Shown piece by piece: positions 32,557 to 45,150 of a stretch of 64,000 bases of DNA. The stretch's first letter is position 1. The number at the start of each line of letters is the position of its first letter. Where the stretch lies: positions 43,590,880 to 43,654,879 of the forward strand of contig CM034533.1 of assembly GCA_020002185.1 (NCBI GenBank), given 5' to 3'. The notes beneath the pieces are model-generated. The model ran no database searches and was not told where the DNA came from. It saw only the letters and a list, made by a program, of their open reading frames with translations. The position numbers and the translations under genes are program-made. The stretch comes from Paraescarpia echinospica. Its lineage: Eukaryota > Annelida > Polychaeta > Sabellida > Siboglinidae.

Positions 32557-35346
32557 GGTGGTGGTCCGGTACTAGCTCAGCTACCGTGTCGAAACTTGGG
32601 CAATTTCGTTCACCCCATGTCGCCTCCCTTCCAACCCGCACCGGCCAGCGTGGAAAAGTAGGCCAACAACACCAGCATGCAAAGTACAAAGAAGCCAAGG
32701 CCCCCAGTCCCCAGCAGCATCGAAAGAGTCTACGACCAAGGAGGCGGTTCGGGTCAACTACATATACTAGCAGGGGGTGCTAAGAATCTCTGGGTCAAGA
32801 AGAGCCGCTGAGAGAAGGTAGAAGTAGACTGAAGATAGCAACATATAACGTAAGAACACTACTAAGAGATGAACAGATACAAGAACTGGAGGAAGAACTT
32901 ATGGAAACCAAGTTGGTGTGGGATGTGATTGGGATCGGAGAAGTCCGAAGAAGAGAGGAATGCTTCACTACCTTACAAAGCGGCCACCAACTATACCATT
33001 CCACAGCGAACAACGGCCAAGCAGGAGTAGGCATTCTCATAAACAAGAGATGGAAAGCCAGTATAGTGAGGGTTAACAGCATCAGCTTAAGAGTAGCAGA
33101 ACTTGTCCTATGCATAACAAAGCGCTACAAACTGAAATAATATAAGTATATGCACCAACAACATCATACTCAGAAGAAGACACAGACAACTTCTACAACG
33201 ACGTGGATGAGACCTTAGAAAAGCCAACCTTCTACAAGATAGTGATGGGAGACTTTAATGCGCAAGTAGGGAAACGAACAAACATTTCGGAAACGGCAAC
33301 AGGCAAATTTGGCCTAGGTGTGAGAAACGAAAGAGGTGACACCTTGGTAGAATGGGCAACATCAAGAAAGTACAAAATCATGAATACCATGTTCCAGAAG
33401 AAAGCAGGGAGGAGATGGACATGGAAAAGCCCAAAGAACGAAATTGACTACATCCTGACAAACAGGCCAGACATGGTCATTGACGTAACTGTCATCAACC
33501 AAGTCAACATCGGAAGTGACCACAGAATTGTAATGATAAACATCAAACTGGACGTGAAGGCTGAAAGGAAGAAATTGATAAACAAGAGACCACCGAGTGT
33601 AGATACCATACAAATCGGAAGAAAAAAGATCGAATTCCAACTCGAACTGCGAAATCGATTCCAGACACTAAAGGAACAAAACGACATCGACACCATGAGC
33701 GAAAACATCACTGAGATAATCCAACTAAGTGCGACAAGTGTAGCCAAAGCAATCAACAGACATGTAGTGACGAGAATATCATCATCGACACGAGCACTAA
33801 TGAAAAAACGACGAAATATGCAAGACCATCAAAAAGAAAGCAAAGGAGGACATCAGAAAGTACAAACAAAAGATCATACGAGAAACGATTATGTCATCAA
33901 AGAGCCTAAACAAAGCAAGAAGAAGACAGGCACTAGGCCGAGACAGACTGATTACACTTCTAGACAAGCAGGGTAGAGAAATACAAGACCAAGATATGAT
34001 CATGGAACGAATAGAGGAATTATAGACCGAGCTATACGACAGTGAACAGAGTACCATAATTCACACCGACCGAAAGAAGTACCAGAGATAACACTACGGG
34101 AGGTGGAAGCAGCGCTACGAGATATGAAGAATGGGAAGACATCAGGCAACGACCATGTAAACATTGAAACATTAAAAGCAGGAGAAGATATAATCTCGAA
34201 GACACTGGCTAAGCTATATAGTAAATGCTTATCAGAAAGACGAATACGCGCCGCTTGGAAGAACGCAAAGATGGTGATTATCTTTAAGAAGGGGAATAAG
34301 AAAGACTTAAAGAACTACAGACCGATATGTCTGTTATCAAACATCTACAAATTAGTCACAAAGATACTAACGAATAGGCTAGAGAAGACACTCGACGAAA
34401 ACCAACCACGAGAGTCCACCTACACAAAAAGAGCAACAAGATCAACATCAAGAGAGGAGTACGACAGGGCGACACCATATCGCCCAAGCTGTTCACGTCA
34501 ACACTCGAAAGCATATTCCGAAGACTGACCTGGGAAACCAGTAGACGGAGAATATCTCAGCCATCTCCGCTTCGTCGACGACATAGTGGTATGCGCTACT
34601 ACACCGCAAGAACTACAAAACATGCTGCAGGAGCTAGCTGATTAAAGTGAAAAACAAGGTCTAAGGATGAACATATCGAAGAAAAAAAAGTAATGCTAGA
34701 AAATGACACACCAATATATATCAACACGACGCAGATAGAGAACGTTGAAAGCTACGTCTATCTGGGACACCGACACAGTATCAGAGACAAAAACCAAGAC
34801 AAGGAGATTCAAAGAAGGATCACCGCCAGCTGGACAGCTTTCGCCAAACACCGGGACATCTTCAAGGGTAACTTTGGAACCTGCTTGAAGAGACAAGTTT
34901 TCAACTGATGCGTACTTCCAACAATGACGTACGGTGCGGAAACATGGGCACTCACCATCTAGGCAAAGAACAAGCTAGCAGCCGCACAAACAAAGATGGA
35001 AAGTATGTTAAATATCACATATCGGGAGAGAAAAAGAAACATCTGGGTAAGACAGAAGACAAAGGTCATAGACGTGATAGATCAAATCAGACGACAGAAG
35101 TGGACCTGGGCAGGGCACATTAGCAGACTACAAGATAACCGATGGACATCGCGTATCACAACCTATAGACCTTACGAAAGGAAATGATCTAGAGGAAGAC
35201 CAGCGAGACGATGGAGAGACGAACTAGACAAGTACTGAAAGGGCACCATCTTGGCAGAGGATAGCGCAAGACAGGCAGATTTGGAAACGACATGCTGAGG
35301 CCTTTGCCCAACCAAGGGACACTACGGCTGCACAATGATGATGATG
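32481..35346 (+). mobile_element. RTE-type LINE with tRNA-like 5' head, internally deleted
   Basis: The unit begins with a tRNA-like sequence at the point where flanking DNA (CTGTGATTAATGA) is interrupted, and ends in an ATGATGATGA tail, the short tandem tail usual for RTE elements. Coding parts on the plus strand: endonuclease (WDVIGIGEVRRRE, MGDFNAQVGKR, then IGSDHRIVM), reverse transcriptase start (MKNGKTSGNDHVNIETLK, FKKGNKKDLKNYRPICLLS), an internal deletion near 34410-34440, then a remnant HLRFVDDIVV and a C-terminal domain ending AEAFAQPRDTTAAQ. Several frameshifts and stops (33139, 33974, 34526) show it is dead. This family is often misannotated as craniofacial development protein 2-like. 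Confidence 0.85.
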
Positions 35347-35397
35347 AATCACGTGTAATTACTAAAAATGAAATATAAAACAACCCCTATAACCTTA

Positions 35398-35845
35398 CTG
35401 GGAGTTTGTTTACATCCATGGGCATCGACGACCACCTCACCCCAGCCAACGGACAGGCCTGCTGTCAGTTGCTAGACTGAGACACTGTCATGTGCTGACA
35501 CTTGATACAACAAACTTGACTACATCTTGAAGATGGCTACGGCCAATTAATATTACATACTGGTGTTACATGAATCGGTCATAGTTAAAGCAAAATGCCA
35601 TTTTGCAAACAATTGGTTTGAAAACTTTACAAAAAATATCAATATTCTAAATCCCAAACCATTATTTAATCAATGCAAATAAACTGTTAGAAAAGTTGTT
35701 TTAAGTGAAATACTTACAATTAGTTCAACAAAAAACCACGCTTCGCAAACCAACACTCTCAAAAATTGGACATGGCCATTGTGAATAGACTCATTCTAGA
35801 TTACGGAAAGACGTAGTGCATTGCTAAATCTACCGCATGGGGCCT
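35398..35845. repeat. Direct repeat flanking the LINE, right copy
   Basis: See 32030-32460. This copy has an extra TGAGACACTGTCATGTGCTG segment. It is bordered by a repeated ATCACGTGTAATTACTAAAA (35348 and 35874). Confidence 0.75.
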
Positions 35846-36383
35846 TTCATGTGATTAATATTATAATATAAGTAATCACGTGTAATTACTAAAAATTTAA
35901 TATAATGTAGGATGAACCTAGTTTGGGCCATTTAAGAAAAAGATTACCCCGACTAACTTTGACAGTGTGAGTATAATTACCGGGTCGTTGTTTGACCCAC
36001 ACCAAAATATGTCGCATTGAATTTCTTGATATCTAGCCACTGATCTCCGTGTATGACTTACGAAAATTGAGCTTGACTTCCCAAGGTAGTAACGTTACGT
36101 GCGTCAACATGTTTTTCTTTGGTTATAACTGCTAGCACGGTAAATGCTGTTACCAAACTTTTCGCTCTGCGCTGTGTGTTCGTAAGGAAACTGTAACTTG
36201 TAAGTATTCCATTAAAACCAACTTTTATTTCCATAACATGACACAAATAAGTGGTAGGGAGTTAGAATATGGATATATTTTTCATATGTTTCTTAAGATT
36301 TTTATTTAAAAAAAACGGCATTTTTATATTATTGGCACGATCGTCGACCAGACCATAATATCGATTCAATATGACTATGGCAC

Positions 36384-36435
36384 TGACAGTGACACTGTCA
36401 CTGTCAGTGTCACTGTCACTGACAGAGAGAGAGAG
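36384..36435. repeat. Self-complementary CACTGTCACTGACAG cluster
   Basis: GACAGTGACACTGTCACTGTC and its surroundings are repeatedly self-complementary, followed by a short GA run. Present in both copies (again near 50574-50625). A strong hairpin former; function unknown. Confidence 0.8.
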
Positions 36436-37183
36436 ACGCACCTCGCACCCATCGGATTTCGTGGTGTTGATCAATCTTTAGTTGAATTGGTGTAATTGTA
36501 AATGGCAAATTTAAAAATGCATCGTAGACGTACGTTTATATTAAAGGAAATAAAAATAAGGCATTAGCAAAATCCTTTTTCCATGTGTATACAAAGTTTA
36601 ACATTGTATGTAACATTTGACAACATAACAAAATAGAGAAAAATACATTTATAGCATAAATTCGAATTTACGCCCGTCTGTGAAGCGATTCCCGCGAAAA
36701 ATAAAATTTTAATGAGCTAGGCGATCACGTGGTATCGTGACGACACTTATGACACACACTCGCATCAGGCCGACCCTTTCCATGCATTCAGAGCATGTTT
36801 ACAAGGATAGCTTTTGGGTCGAAACGAGCGTCAGAATGAGTTATTGTGCAATATTCCGACGTAATACAAACACTAGTCATCATAGAGGAACAAGCAGTTA
36901 TCTAACGGTTCCACATGAATCGAATTTTATTCAAAACAACGAATGCGTATGGGCCTACAAGTCGACTAGGTTTCGCCGAGCTTGGGCTCGTGTTCAGAAT
37001 AATTATATCGAATGCAACCAACGGGAGATAATCTACACTAAAAAACATACATAGCAAACAGATATTGTATCCAGCTACAGAAAGTAACGTGTATAATCTC
37101 ATAATATCACTAGAATATCGATATATGAAGCATGAATTGTACAATTTATCATAACAACTTAAATCAGTCAGTGAATTTCTGTT

Positions 37184-37268
37184 GATGCCGCTAGCTCAGT
37201 TGGTAGACGCGTTGGTTTCTTGTCATATATTTTACAATCGGGCGACGCCGGTTCAATCCTGACAGCAT
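37184..37268 (+). repeat. tRNA-like sequence (copy A)
   Basis: A box A-like CTAGCTCAGTTGGTAGA and box B-like GGTTCAATCC are present at tRNA spacing. The T stem and acceptor stem do not pair well, so it is a degraded tRNA gene or a SINE head. Its 3' end runs straight into the arm of a fold-back element. Confidence 0.5.
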
Positions 37269-37932
37269 GCAAATCATTGATTTTCTTTACACTTATTTTG
37301 TTTATGTTTTCACGAAGTAATATAAACCAAATCATTTAGTATACTATTATGTACTGTTTGTAAATATTTTTTTATTTTTTTAGTAATTATTTATTCGCCA
37401 CAAAAATGAAAATATGGTCATTATATATAACGATGTTTCTAAATTTTATTTATCCAGACAGTGTGGTGCTTTGATTAGAACTGTACATGGCATAGAAAGT
37501 GTTATAAGTATTTATTGAATTAATACAAACAGAATAACTCGCTGCGCGCCATCGTGACACGTACTTGACCCCGTGACCCCGATTCCCAGTGTCGCTTTCG
37601 GAGAATGTCCCAATAATAAATACCAATATCGTGACAGACAGATCACAATCTGTTTTCACATATATAATTACAATATATTACCGTACAATATATTTACAAT
37701 TAATAAATTATATATCCATTACATTATATTTGTTTGGATAAATACAATTTAGAAACATCGTTATATAATGACCATATTTTCACTTTTGTGGCTAATCAAT
37801 AATTACTAAAAAAATATAAATTATTTACAAACAGTGCATTATAGTATAAAATGATTTGGTTTATATTACTTCGTGAAAATGTATTAAAAAAAAAGTGTAA
37901 AGAAAATCAATGGTTTGCATGATTTCAGGATT
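37255..37932. mobile_element. Fold-back MITE, arms of about 200 bp (copy A)
   Basis: 37255-37456 and 37728-37932 are inverted copies (AATCCTGA, GCATGCAAA, TATAAACCAAATCATTTAGT, ATGGTCATTATATATAACGA and more). The AT-rich centre of 270 bp has no coding capacity. Confidence 0.85.
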
Positions 37933-38604
37933 ATAAAATAAATCCACGGATCTACACGGGAGACTAACAGGTAGGCAATGCTTACTATTAGTAGTCTTCC
38001 ACATTGGTGACAGAAGGGATCTGTGTCTAGGGCCTGGTATAACCAGAGTGCTGTAAAGGGCTAATCGAGTGATCTCGATAGTCAATTGTCACCAGACCCC
38101 GTTTTCGCCTTGTTGTGAAACGCGGTGTCTCGATCGTTAGTTACTTGTACAAGTACAGCGATCTCAACTAGTTATTCCCAGCTTAAAAAGCTGTGAAATA
38201 CTAGTATAAACCCCCGCCCGACCTATAAAACTCCTGACAACGATTCTGCACGCCACTTTCGTGACTTTCCCAACTGTAACTCCCAAGCTTCGCTGTCCTA
38301 ACATTCGCCCGCCGGCGATCACCGCGGACCCGCCCTATTCACATTCCTGCACATAGGCATCAGTGGAGAGAGGTACACAGACCTCCAACGGGGGCAGAGC
38401 GCCCGCTCCATTCCAACCTTGCGAAGGAGCGCGAGTATATTATCGCCGTGGCTTTACCAATTAAAATATATAATTAAAACTCCGACTATTATCAGCCGTT
38501 TTAGGCGATGCGTGTTCTCTCCAACCTTTTCCGTCAAATAGTCTTGCCAACGGCAACAGATAACTGTTTTTTCTCTCACATATATGTAACTAATTTTCTC
38601 GCCT

Positions 38605-38984
38605 TACCCCCTGCTAGCATGTTTCTCCAACCCTTACCCCCTGCTAGCATGTTTCTCCAACCCTTACCCCCTGTTAGCATGTTTCTCCAACCTTTATCCC
38701 CTGCTAGCATGTTTCTCCAACCCTTACCCCCCTGCTAGCATGTTTCTCCAACCCTTACCCCCTGCTAGCATGTTTCTCCAACCCTTATCCCCCTGCTAGC
38801 ATGTTTCTCCAACCCTTACCCCCTGCTAGCATGTTTCTCCAACCCTTACCCCCTGCTAGCATGTTTCTCCAACCCTTACCCCTGCTAGCATGTTTCTCCA
38901 ACCGCATGTTTCTCCAACCCTTACCCCCTGCTAGCATGTTTCTCCAACCCTTACCCCCTGCTAGCATGTTTCTCCAACCCTGTA
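38605..38984. repeat. 30-bp minisatellite in the Gypsy leader (copy A)
   Basis: About 12 units of ACCCCCTGCTAGCATGTTTC plus ten further bases (TCCAACCCTT), with one-base length variants and one partial unit (38900-38915). Each unit has a GCTAGC palindrome. Copy B has a different number and arrangement of units (52806-53197). Confidence 0.97.
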
Positions 38985-39168
38985 TCACTTTGATGTATTC
39001 AATACAATTCTTCCCTACCATTGTGCATTTGGCCCGCGGCCAACTACGACACCACTTTTAAGTAGTGTTTCGGCATATTCCGTTCTCTGTTGTTGGACTA
39101 CTGATTACATTACTTTTAAGTAGTATGTAGGTATTTTAGCGTTCTGTTTTTAACTTGGCAATCTAGCC

Positions 39169-40369
39169 ATGACAAGAACGAAAAACCGTCCCGCCAAACC
39201 TGCTGCCCCGTCAGCACCGCCTGAAAAGCAGGAAGTGCCAGACAACATGTCTGATACAGACGCACCTGCTCCGCTAGACGGAGCCACTGCAGGTTTATTT
39301 CCACATGATGGGTCTCACTACCACTGGAACCAACCCGACCCACTTCCCCTAGGTATGCCTAACCTAACTGATGTATCAGGGTCTGCAGCCGGCCTGCCCA
39401 CACAGCTTAGCCAAACAGGCATATCTGACTGGTTCATTCAGTTCAACGACAACCTATTTCAGAGATGGGACGAACAATTCCATGCATTGGCCCAACGATT
39501 CAATGTTCTCAAAGAAAGAGTCATAACCCAAAGTGGTGAGCAACACGCACAACTCGATGAATTATTTCGAAAGATGCATGAACACGACCTAGGCAGATGA
39601 CAGTGCCCCTGCTGCACTACCCTCCGCTCATCCACCACCAGGGGACAGTCAGGGTGCAAGGCCGAAACAGAGTTCAGTGCCACTACCCTATGCTTACGAT
39701 AGGTATGTGAAGCCTGAGACCCCCACATACCGGCCTCCCACGTCACTTTCCGAGTTCCGACGGCAATACCATCACAGAACTGAGGAAGAGCAGACCTATT
39801 CACGTGGCGCCAATGACACTCAACACTTCAAGTACCAAAATGTTGGTCTTGAGAAGTTTGATGGGAAGCCAGATGAATGGGAAAACTGGGTCCATCAGTT
39901 CAGAGTTTTCACTGACATATGCCAGTGGAATGAAACTGAACAGATGCTCCATCTTGTGGCTTCTCTCAGAGGGCAGGCACTAACTGCACACCGCAGTTTT
40001 TCTGATGCCGAACGTTCATCTGTCGAGTCTTGCATGGACGCACTCGACAGCAGATACGGCTCTAGAAGACTGCTTATGATCGCGTCGCTCCGAGCCGATC
40101 TGTCAGTGATCAAACAGGAAGAAGGCGAAAGCCTGGAAACGTTCGGTGATAGAGTGCTTAGCTTAACCCGCCGAGCTTATCATGGGATGACACTGGAACT
40201 AATCCAGGGATTGTCGGTACCGGCATTCCTGAGAGGTATCAAGGACGAAGTAGCAGGTCAGGAGGCCATGAAGTTTGGTAAGCCGAGAACCAGTGCCAAC
40301 GCTGTGGAACAAGTCATGCACCTTCAGTGCACGGCACGAGCATTTGGAAAAACCTGCCTATACCAATAG
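39169..40369 (+). pseudogene. Gypsy gag (copy A)
   Basis: The first frame (39169-39600) has a Pro/Ala-rich head and a helical part (QFNDNLFQRWDEQFHALAQR). It stops at 39598 because a segment of about 65 bases present in copy B (after GACCTAGGCA) is deleted. The second frame from 39677 has a capsid-like core (FDGKPDEWENWVHQFRVFTD, then LVASLRGQALTAH and FLRGIKDEV). Confidence 0.8.
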
Positions 40370-41033
40370 GCAGGTCGTATTTGATGACGAACCACCAACG
40401 GTCGTCACTGACAGACATACCGACATTGACCGTGTCGTAGAGGGAGTTGTGCGACAGCTACAACACGTCAACTTATCGCCAAAGCCACATAAAGATGACA
40501 CCTGCTTCTCATGCGGAGGCACCGGCCACACGGCAAAGCACTGCGCGACGAAAAGGAAACGTTCTCCGCCTCCCCTCACCTGCTACGAGTGTGGCGGTCG
40601 TGGACACCTGTCTCGCGAATGCACTAGCGCACGCCGACGAGCAGACCGAAAAGAAAGGCACAGGCGCCGAAACAGGTCCAGTAGCTCTGACAGCAGCTCT
40701 AGTGACTCAGACGGCGCTAACAACGGTAAACGCTACGGGCACAGCCCTAAACGCCCCCAGCGTCACAATCGTGATGGGGAGGAGAGGTCACGCACGAGTA
40801 GCCGTGAATATCAGCGACGGAGAGAGCACACCCGACACGGGCATTGCAGTGGTCAGGACAGTAACCACAATGCCTCTCGCAACAACAACAGTCGTGACCC
40901 GAAACAAACCAGAATCGGTGGACGTTACACCAAACAGGGCTATGCAACTAGTCGAAGCCCGAGTCCGCGCCGTGGCTATTCGGCCTCTCCGACGAGGAAG
41001 GCTGATGAGGGAGTCAAGGCGTCATCAAACTAA
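40275..41033 (+). pseudogene. Gag nucleocapsid region with two CCHC knuckles (copy A)
   Basis: Two zinc knuckles, CFSCGGTGHTAKHC (about 40503) and CYECGGRGHLSREC (about 40581), are followed by a long Arg/Ser-rich basic tail. They bind the element RNA. The frame overlaps the gag core frame with a shift near 40350. Confidence 0.85.
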
Positions 41034-41038
41034 GTGGG

Positions 41039-42037
41039 GTGAACCCAGTTGGCGAGGGGCTCACCCCAGCGCTGTCCCACATTCGGGATAGTAGCCAGCC
41101 AACATACACACAGGACAGCCAACGATCCCACCATCGGGACACTGGGCTGCCCATAGCCAGTAGAAACAACATTACATGTAGGACGGAGCCAGAGCCACCA
41201 CGGCCAGCCGACCCTGTAGCTAGACGCATAAACTTGAGCCCTGTTGTAGGCCACACGATGCTGATGGTGGTAGATACAGCTGCTCAAATCTCTATGATAA
41301 GCCGGTCATTTCTCGACTCGTTAGGCCAGTCGACCACAAAACCATCCGCACAACTAGGCATAAAAAATGCCCAACGCGGTTCATACATGCAATGCCACAT
41401 CATTCGGCAGCTGCCGTTTTCAATACAGCATAACGAATACAAGATCGACGTCGCTGTCGGACCGATAACAGACGACTTCATTCTTGGCCTTGATTTCCTA
41501 ATGGAACATCACAGTGTTGTAGACGTAGATAACTGTGTCGTGACAATAGACGGCACCTGTATCGACGCCGTTATGAAGAATGGGTCTGACACGTGCTACC
41601 ATGTGAGTAAGATACATGTCGCACAACGCGCTGTAGTCCCGCCAAAACATCGAACTGACGTGATGGTAGAGCTCTCTAACACGGCTTGCAGTGACTATGT
41701 CACTACACCCCAGGCAACCGACACCCTACTTATTCCATCCTGCATTATTAGCGGGGGAAGGGGACCTAGTACTATGGAGGTAATCAATGATTCATCCCAA
41801 CAGGTAGTGCTAAAGAAGGGAGAATTGTTAGCAGTAGCTGTTGAACTTGATATAGTAATGAATGCTAACACTGAGCCACACCGGCCACATGTCAACGTCT
41901 ACCGCACCGGAGTGGAAAACCACATTAACCGGCCGGACGTTCCCTCGTGGGAAGAAGTGAATGAATTCAATAAGACGTCCCCACCTGTTGCAGTGTCACT
42001 TATCCCTGACGCCAGCCTAGACGGGATATACATATAA
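41039..42037 (+). pseudogene. Gypsy protease region (copy A)
   Basis: A retropepsin-like active site, MVVDTAAQISMIS (about 41268), with DTA where most family members have DTG or DSG, and a later ILGLDFLMEHHSVVD block, the usual C-terminal ILG motif. In copy B an in-frame TAA lies just after the active site and an extra segment precedes it. Confidence 0.75.
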
Positions 42038-42155
42038 GCCAAACTAGACCAAGTACGGTCCCAGGTACCGACACACCTGGCAGATGTATTTACTAGAATA
42101 AAGACAAAAGAGAGAACAAATCGCTCTAGGACTCCTACTAACCAAATACGCAGAC

Positions 42156-42779
42156 GTGTTCACAAAGAACAACAAAGACGTAGGCAAGCTCACCTTAATG
42201 CGCCATAGGATAACAACATATAATGAAGAACCAGTCGGAGAAAGACTGCGGCGCACACCCATGACCTTTCAGGCTCATGAAGAGAAAACTCTTTCGGACA
42301 AGCTTGACGTTCAGATTATCAAACCATCCACGTCGGAATGGGCTTCAACACCAGTCCTGGTAAGGAAGAAAGACGGTGAAGTTCGCTATACGGTGGACTA
42401 CCGCCAATTAAATACAAAACCTGTCAAGGACGCGTACCCCCTACCATTGATAGAGGAGTGCATTGACACCCTATCGGGCACGCTATGGTTTCACACGCTG
42501 GACTTGGCCAGCGGATACTGGGAAATAGAGATAGACGAACGCAACCGTCATAAAACGGCATTTATGACGACATATGGACTGTTTGAACATGTCCGCATGG
42601 CCCAATGCCTATGCAACGCACCAGCCACGTTCCAGAGAGTCATGCACCTCGTCCTGCGCGGCCTTGCATGGGACAAGGTACTAGTGTATCTAGACGATGT
42701 CATCGTGCTGGGTAGGAGTTTTGAAGAGTCTCTTTTGAAAATCTGGAAATCGTCCTCCAGAGATTCGAGATACACAACC
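42156..42779 (+). pseudogene. Gypsy reverse transcriptase (copy A)
   Basis: Contains VRKKDGEVRYTVDYRQLN, LDLASGYWEIEID, NAPATFQRVM and the catalytic VLVYLDDVIVLG. A frame change near 42740 separates it from the thumb/RNase H part. The same change is present in copy B. Confidence 0.9.
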
Positions 42780-42798
42780 TAAAACTAAAACCCAAGAA

Positions 42799-44403
42799 AT
42801 GCTCTCTTTTCAGCACCGGTTCTTGGGACGTAAGGTGTCACGGGAGGGAGTGTCGGTCACCAGTGATCACACGCAATGCGTGTTGGATTCGCTCCGACCT
42901 GAGAATGCTCTTCAAACGAGCAAGTTCACTGGCTTTGTAACCATGAAACCGCCATATGCCTTAACGAAACCCAAGGCACCCTTTGAGTGGACTGAGTCTT
43001 GTGAAGAAGCGTTCCAAAAACTAAAACGCGAGATGACCACCACACTAGTACTGGCATTCCCCAATAACAAGGACCCGTTCGTTCTGGACACCGACGCTTC
43101 TGACGTAGCAATTGGGGCAGCTTTATGCCAAACGCAGAATGGAGTCGAACGCCCGATTTCGTTCGCCTCGTATACTCTAACACCGGTACAACAGCGACAC
43201 TGCACAACGCGAAAAGAGCTGCTGGACATAGTCATGTTCACTCGTCATTACAGACACTACCTACTCGGTAGAGAGTTCACCATAAGAACCGATCACGGGT
43301 CACTGACATGGCTGTTCTGCTTCAAAAACCCGGTGGGTCAACTTGGGAGATGGCTGGAAGAATTGTCACAATATTCCATGACCATCCAACACCGTCCAGG
43401 TGCCAAACATGCTAATGCTGATGGATTGTCACGCATTCCAGAGGAACTTGAAGTATGCGATTGCTACGAGGCTGGTAAGGAAGTGTCTTCCTTACCCTGT
43501 GGCGGCTGTCCCTACTGCACAAAAATACATGCACAGTGGAGCAGGTTTGAGAACGAAGTCGACTATGTAGTCCCACTAGCAATAAGACACACCCATAGCT
43601 CAGAAGAGAACGCCACTGCGGCGGCTTCTGACGGTGTCAGAGAAGGAATTCGAATTGAACCCAATTATATGAGCCAATACAGTGTGCAAGAGTTGACGGA
43701 CTCTCAACTGCTTGACAGTGACTTGCAAACAATAATTAACTGGATAGAGGTGGAAACACCAACACAAAACGAGCTACAACTTCAAAGCAAGGCCACGCGT
43801 ATTCTGTGGAACTGTAGGGACCGGCTTCATATGCGAGATGGGGTCTTATACTACCGCTGGGCGGAAGACATTGGGCCCTCGACGCTTAAACTGGTTGTCC
43901 CTCATCCCCTGAGACAAGAAACACTCAATATGACCCATGACCACCGCATTGGGGGCCTCTGGAGTCGAGACAAAACCTTTGCTAAGATGAAGAAGAACTT
44001 CTTTTGGCCATCTATGCACAAATACTGTCGGCTGTTTGTAGAGACATGTGCTGTGTGTCACGTGAACAAGGCGGGACCCCCCCAGAGAGCACAGCTACTA
44101 CACTACCAAGCAGGGATTCCTGGCAAACGGGTACACCTGGATATTTTGGGCCCATTTACAACCAGCGAATCGGGCAACAAATATATCCTCATGATTATTG
44201 TCCAATTTACCCGCTGGCTTGAACTACATGCCATACCTGAGCAGACAGCCGAAATCACAGCCAAGAAATTCTTCGAGCAATGGATCGCAAAATATGGCAC
44301 GCCCCTACAAGTACACACAGATCAGGGCAGACATTTTGAAAGTCAGCTATTCTCTGACCTCTGCAGACTAATGGAAGTCACAAAAACCCGAACAACTCCC
44401 TAA
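42799..44403 (+). pseudogene. Gypsy RNase H and integrase, C-terminally truncated (copy A)
   Basis: RNase H begins at FVLDTDASDVAIGAAL and includes TIRTDHGSLTWL. The integrase zinc-binding HHCC region is visible (THDHRIG, then ETCAVCHVNK). In the core, the first Asp (VHLDILGPF) and second Asp (VHTDQGRHFES) are present; the protein ends RTTP before the third catalytic residue, Glu. Copy B at 57116-58720 is almost identical. Confidence 0.9.
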
Positions 44404-44529
44404 GTAGTAAAGGAGGTTAATCAGCGGGGATGTTGGAGTTGGATGAGAGCAAGAGCAAAGTACCCGGATGTAGGTCAAGATCAAAGGTAAAGGTCAAGTA
44501 CCCGGATGTAGGTCAAGGCCAAAATTCAC

Positions 44530-44950
44530 GTGGCGCCAGTGGCGCCACCTATCGGATAGGCCATGAACTAAAACAGCGCACCTAGCGGAATTTTCTAAAC
44601 TAGCTTTCCCAAGCGGAATTTTTCCGAACTAAAATAATTTGACAATAGCGCCCCCTAGCGAAATTTTTTCTTACTAGATTTTACGAGCGAAACTTTTTTG
44701 AACTAAATTTCCCTAGCGGAATTTTTTGAACTAAATTTAACCTTGCGGATAGGCCACGGAAAAAAAACAGCGCCACGTGGCGAAATTTTTCCTAACTAAA
44801 TAGTTTGGCCAGTAGCGCCATCTGGCGGATTTTTCTCGAACTCAATATCCCTGTCGTATGTCATGAACTACAAGTGGTGTCATCTGACGGAATTTTTCGG
44901 AACTAAAATAGTTTGACCAGTACCGCCACCTGGCGGATTTTTTTTAAACT
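44530..44950. repeat. Degenerate GCGCC(A/C)CCT(A/G)GCGG repeat array (copy A)
   Basis: Units of roughly 60-80 bp built of a GCGCCACCTGGCGGAATTTT core and an AACTAAAATAGTTT part. Copy B has a longer and differently arranged array (58800-59300), while sequence on both sides is nearly identical between copies. The core resembles GTAGCGCCTCTAGCGCGG in the Polinton terminal repeats at 5.6 and 15.2 kb. Confidence 0.8.
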
Positions 44951-45150
44951 AAAATTTGAGAGCTATTTTTAGAGCTCCTTATTTTGAGAGGTACTTTGAG
45001 AGCTACTTCGAGAGCTCTTTAGTTTGAGAGCTACTTTGAGAGACAATTTGAGAGTTACTTTCTACTCTGCGGTCCGTGCTTTTTTGTACTTTCTACTCTG
45101 TAGTCCGTGCTTTTGAATTTTCTATTCTGCAGTCGGTGATCTTTCGGCAC
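44951..45150. repeat. TTTGAGAGCT and CTACTCTG short repeats (copy A)
   Basis: Several TTTGAGAGCTACTTTGAGAG units are followed by three versions of TTTCTACTCTGCGGTCCGTG. They lie between the GCGCC array and the promoter of the polB gene. Same in copy B (59300-59500). Confidence 0.85.

Larger units (their letters stand above)
38100..44430 (+). mobile_element. Gypsy-type LTR retrotransposon, incomplete (copy A)
   Basis: Order of domains is gag, two CCHC knuckles, protease, reverse transcriptase, RNase H, integrase, which is the Gypsy order. A TATA-like CTATAAAA at about 38222 and a long leader with a minisatellite precede gag. Integrase stops at TTP, before the catalytic Glu, so the 3' end of pol is lost. 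No matching pair of LTRs is visible in the window. Both copies share this truncation, so it predates their divergence. Confidence 0.85.

Noticed and set aside
44404..44460. Start of a Gypsy 3' LTR at TGTTGGAG after a GGGGA run
   Set aside because: No matching copy exists upstream of gag, so an LTR cannot be shown; the AGTAGTAAAGG at 44405 could equally be a Polinton-type end, also unproven.
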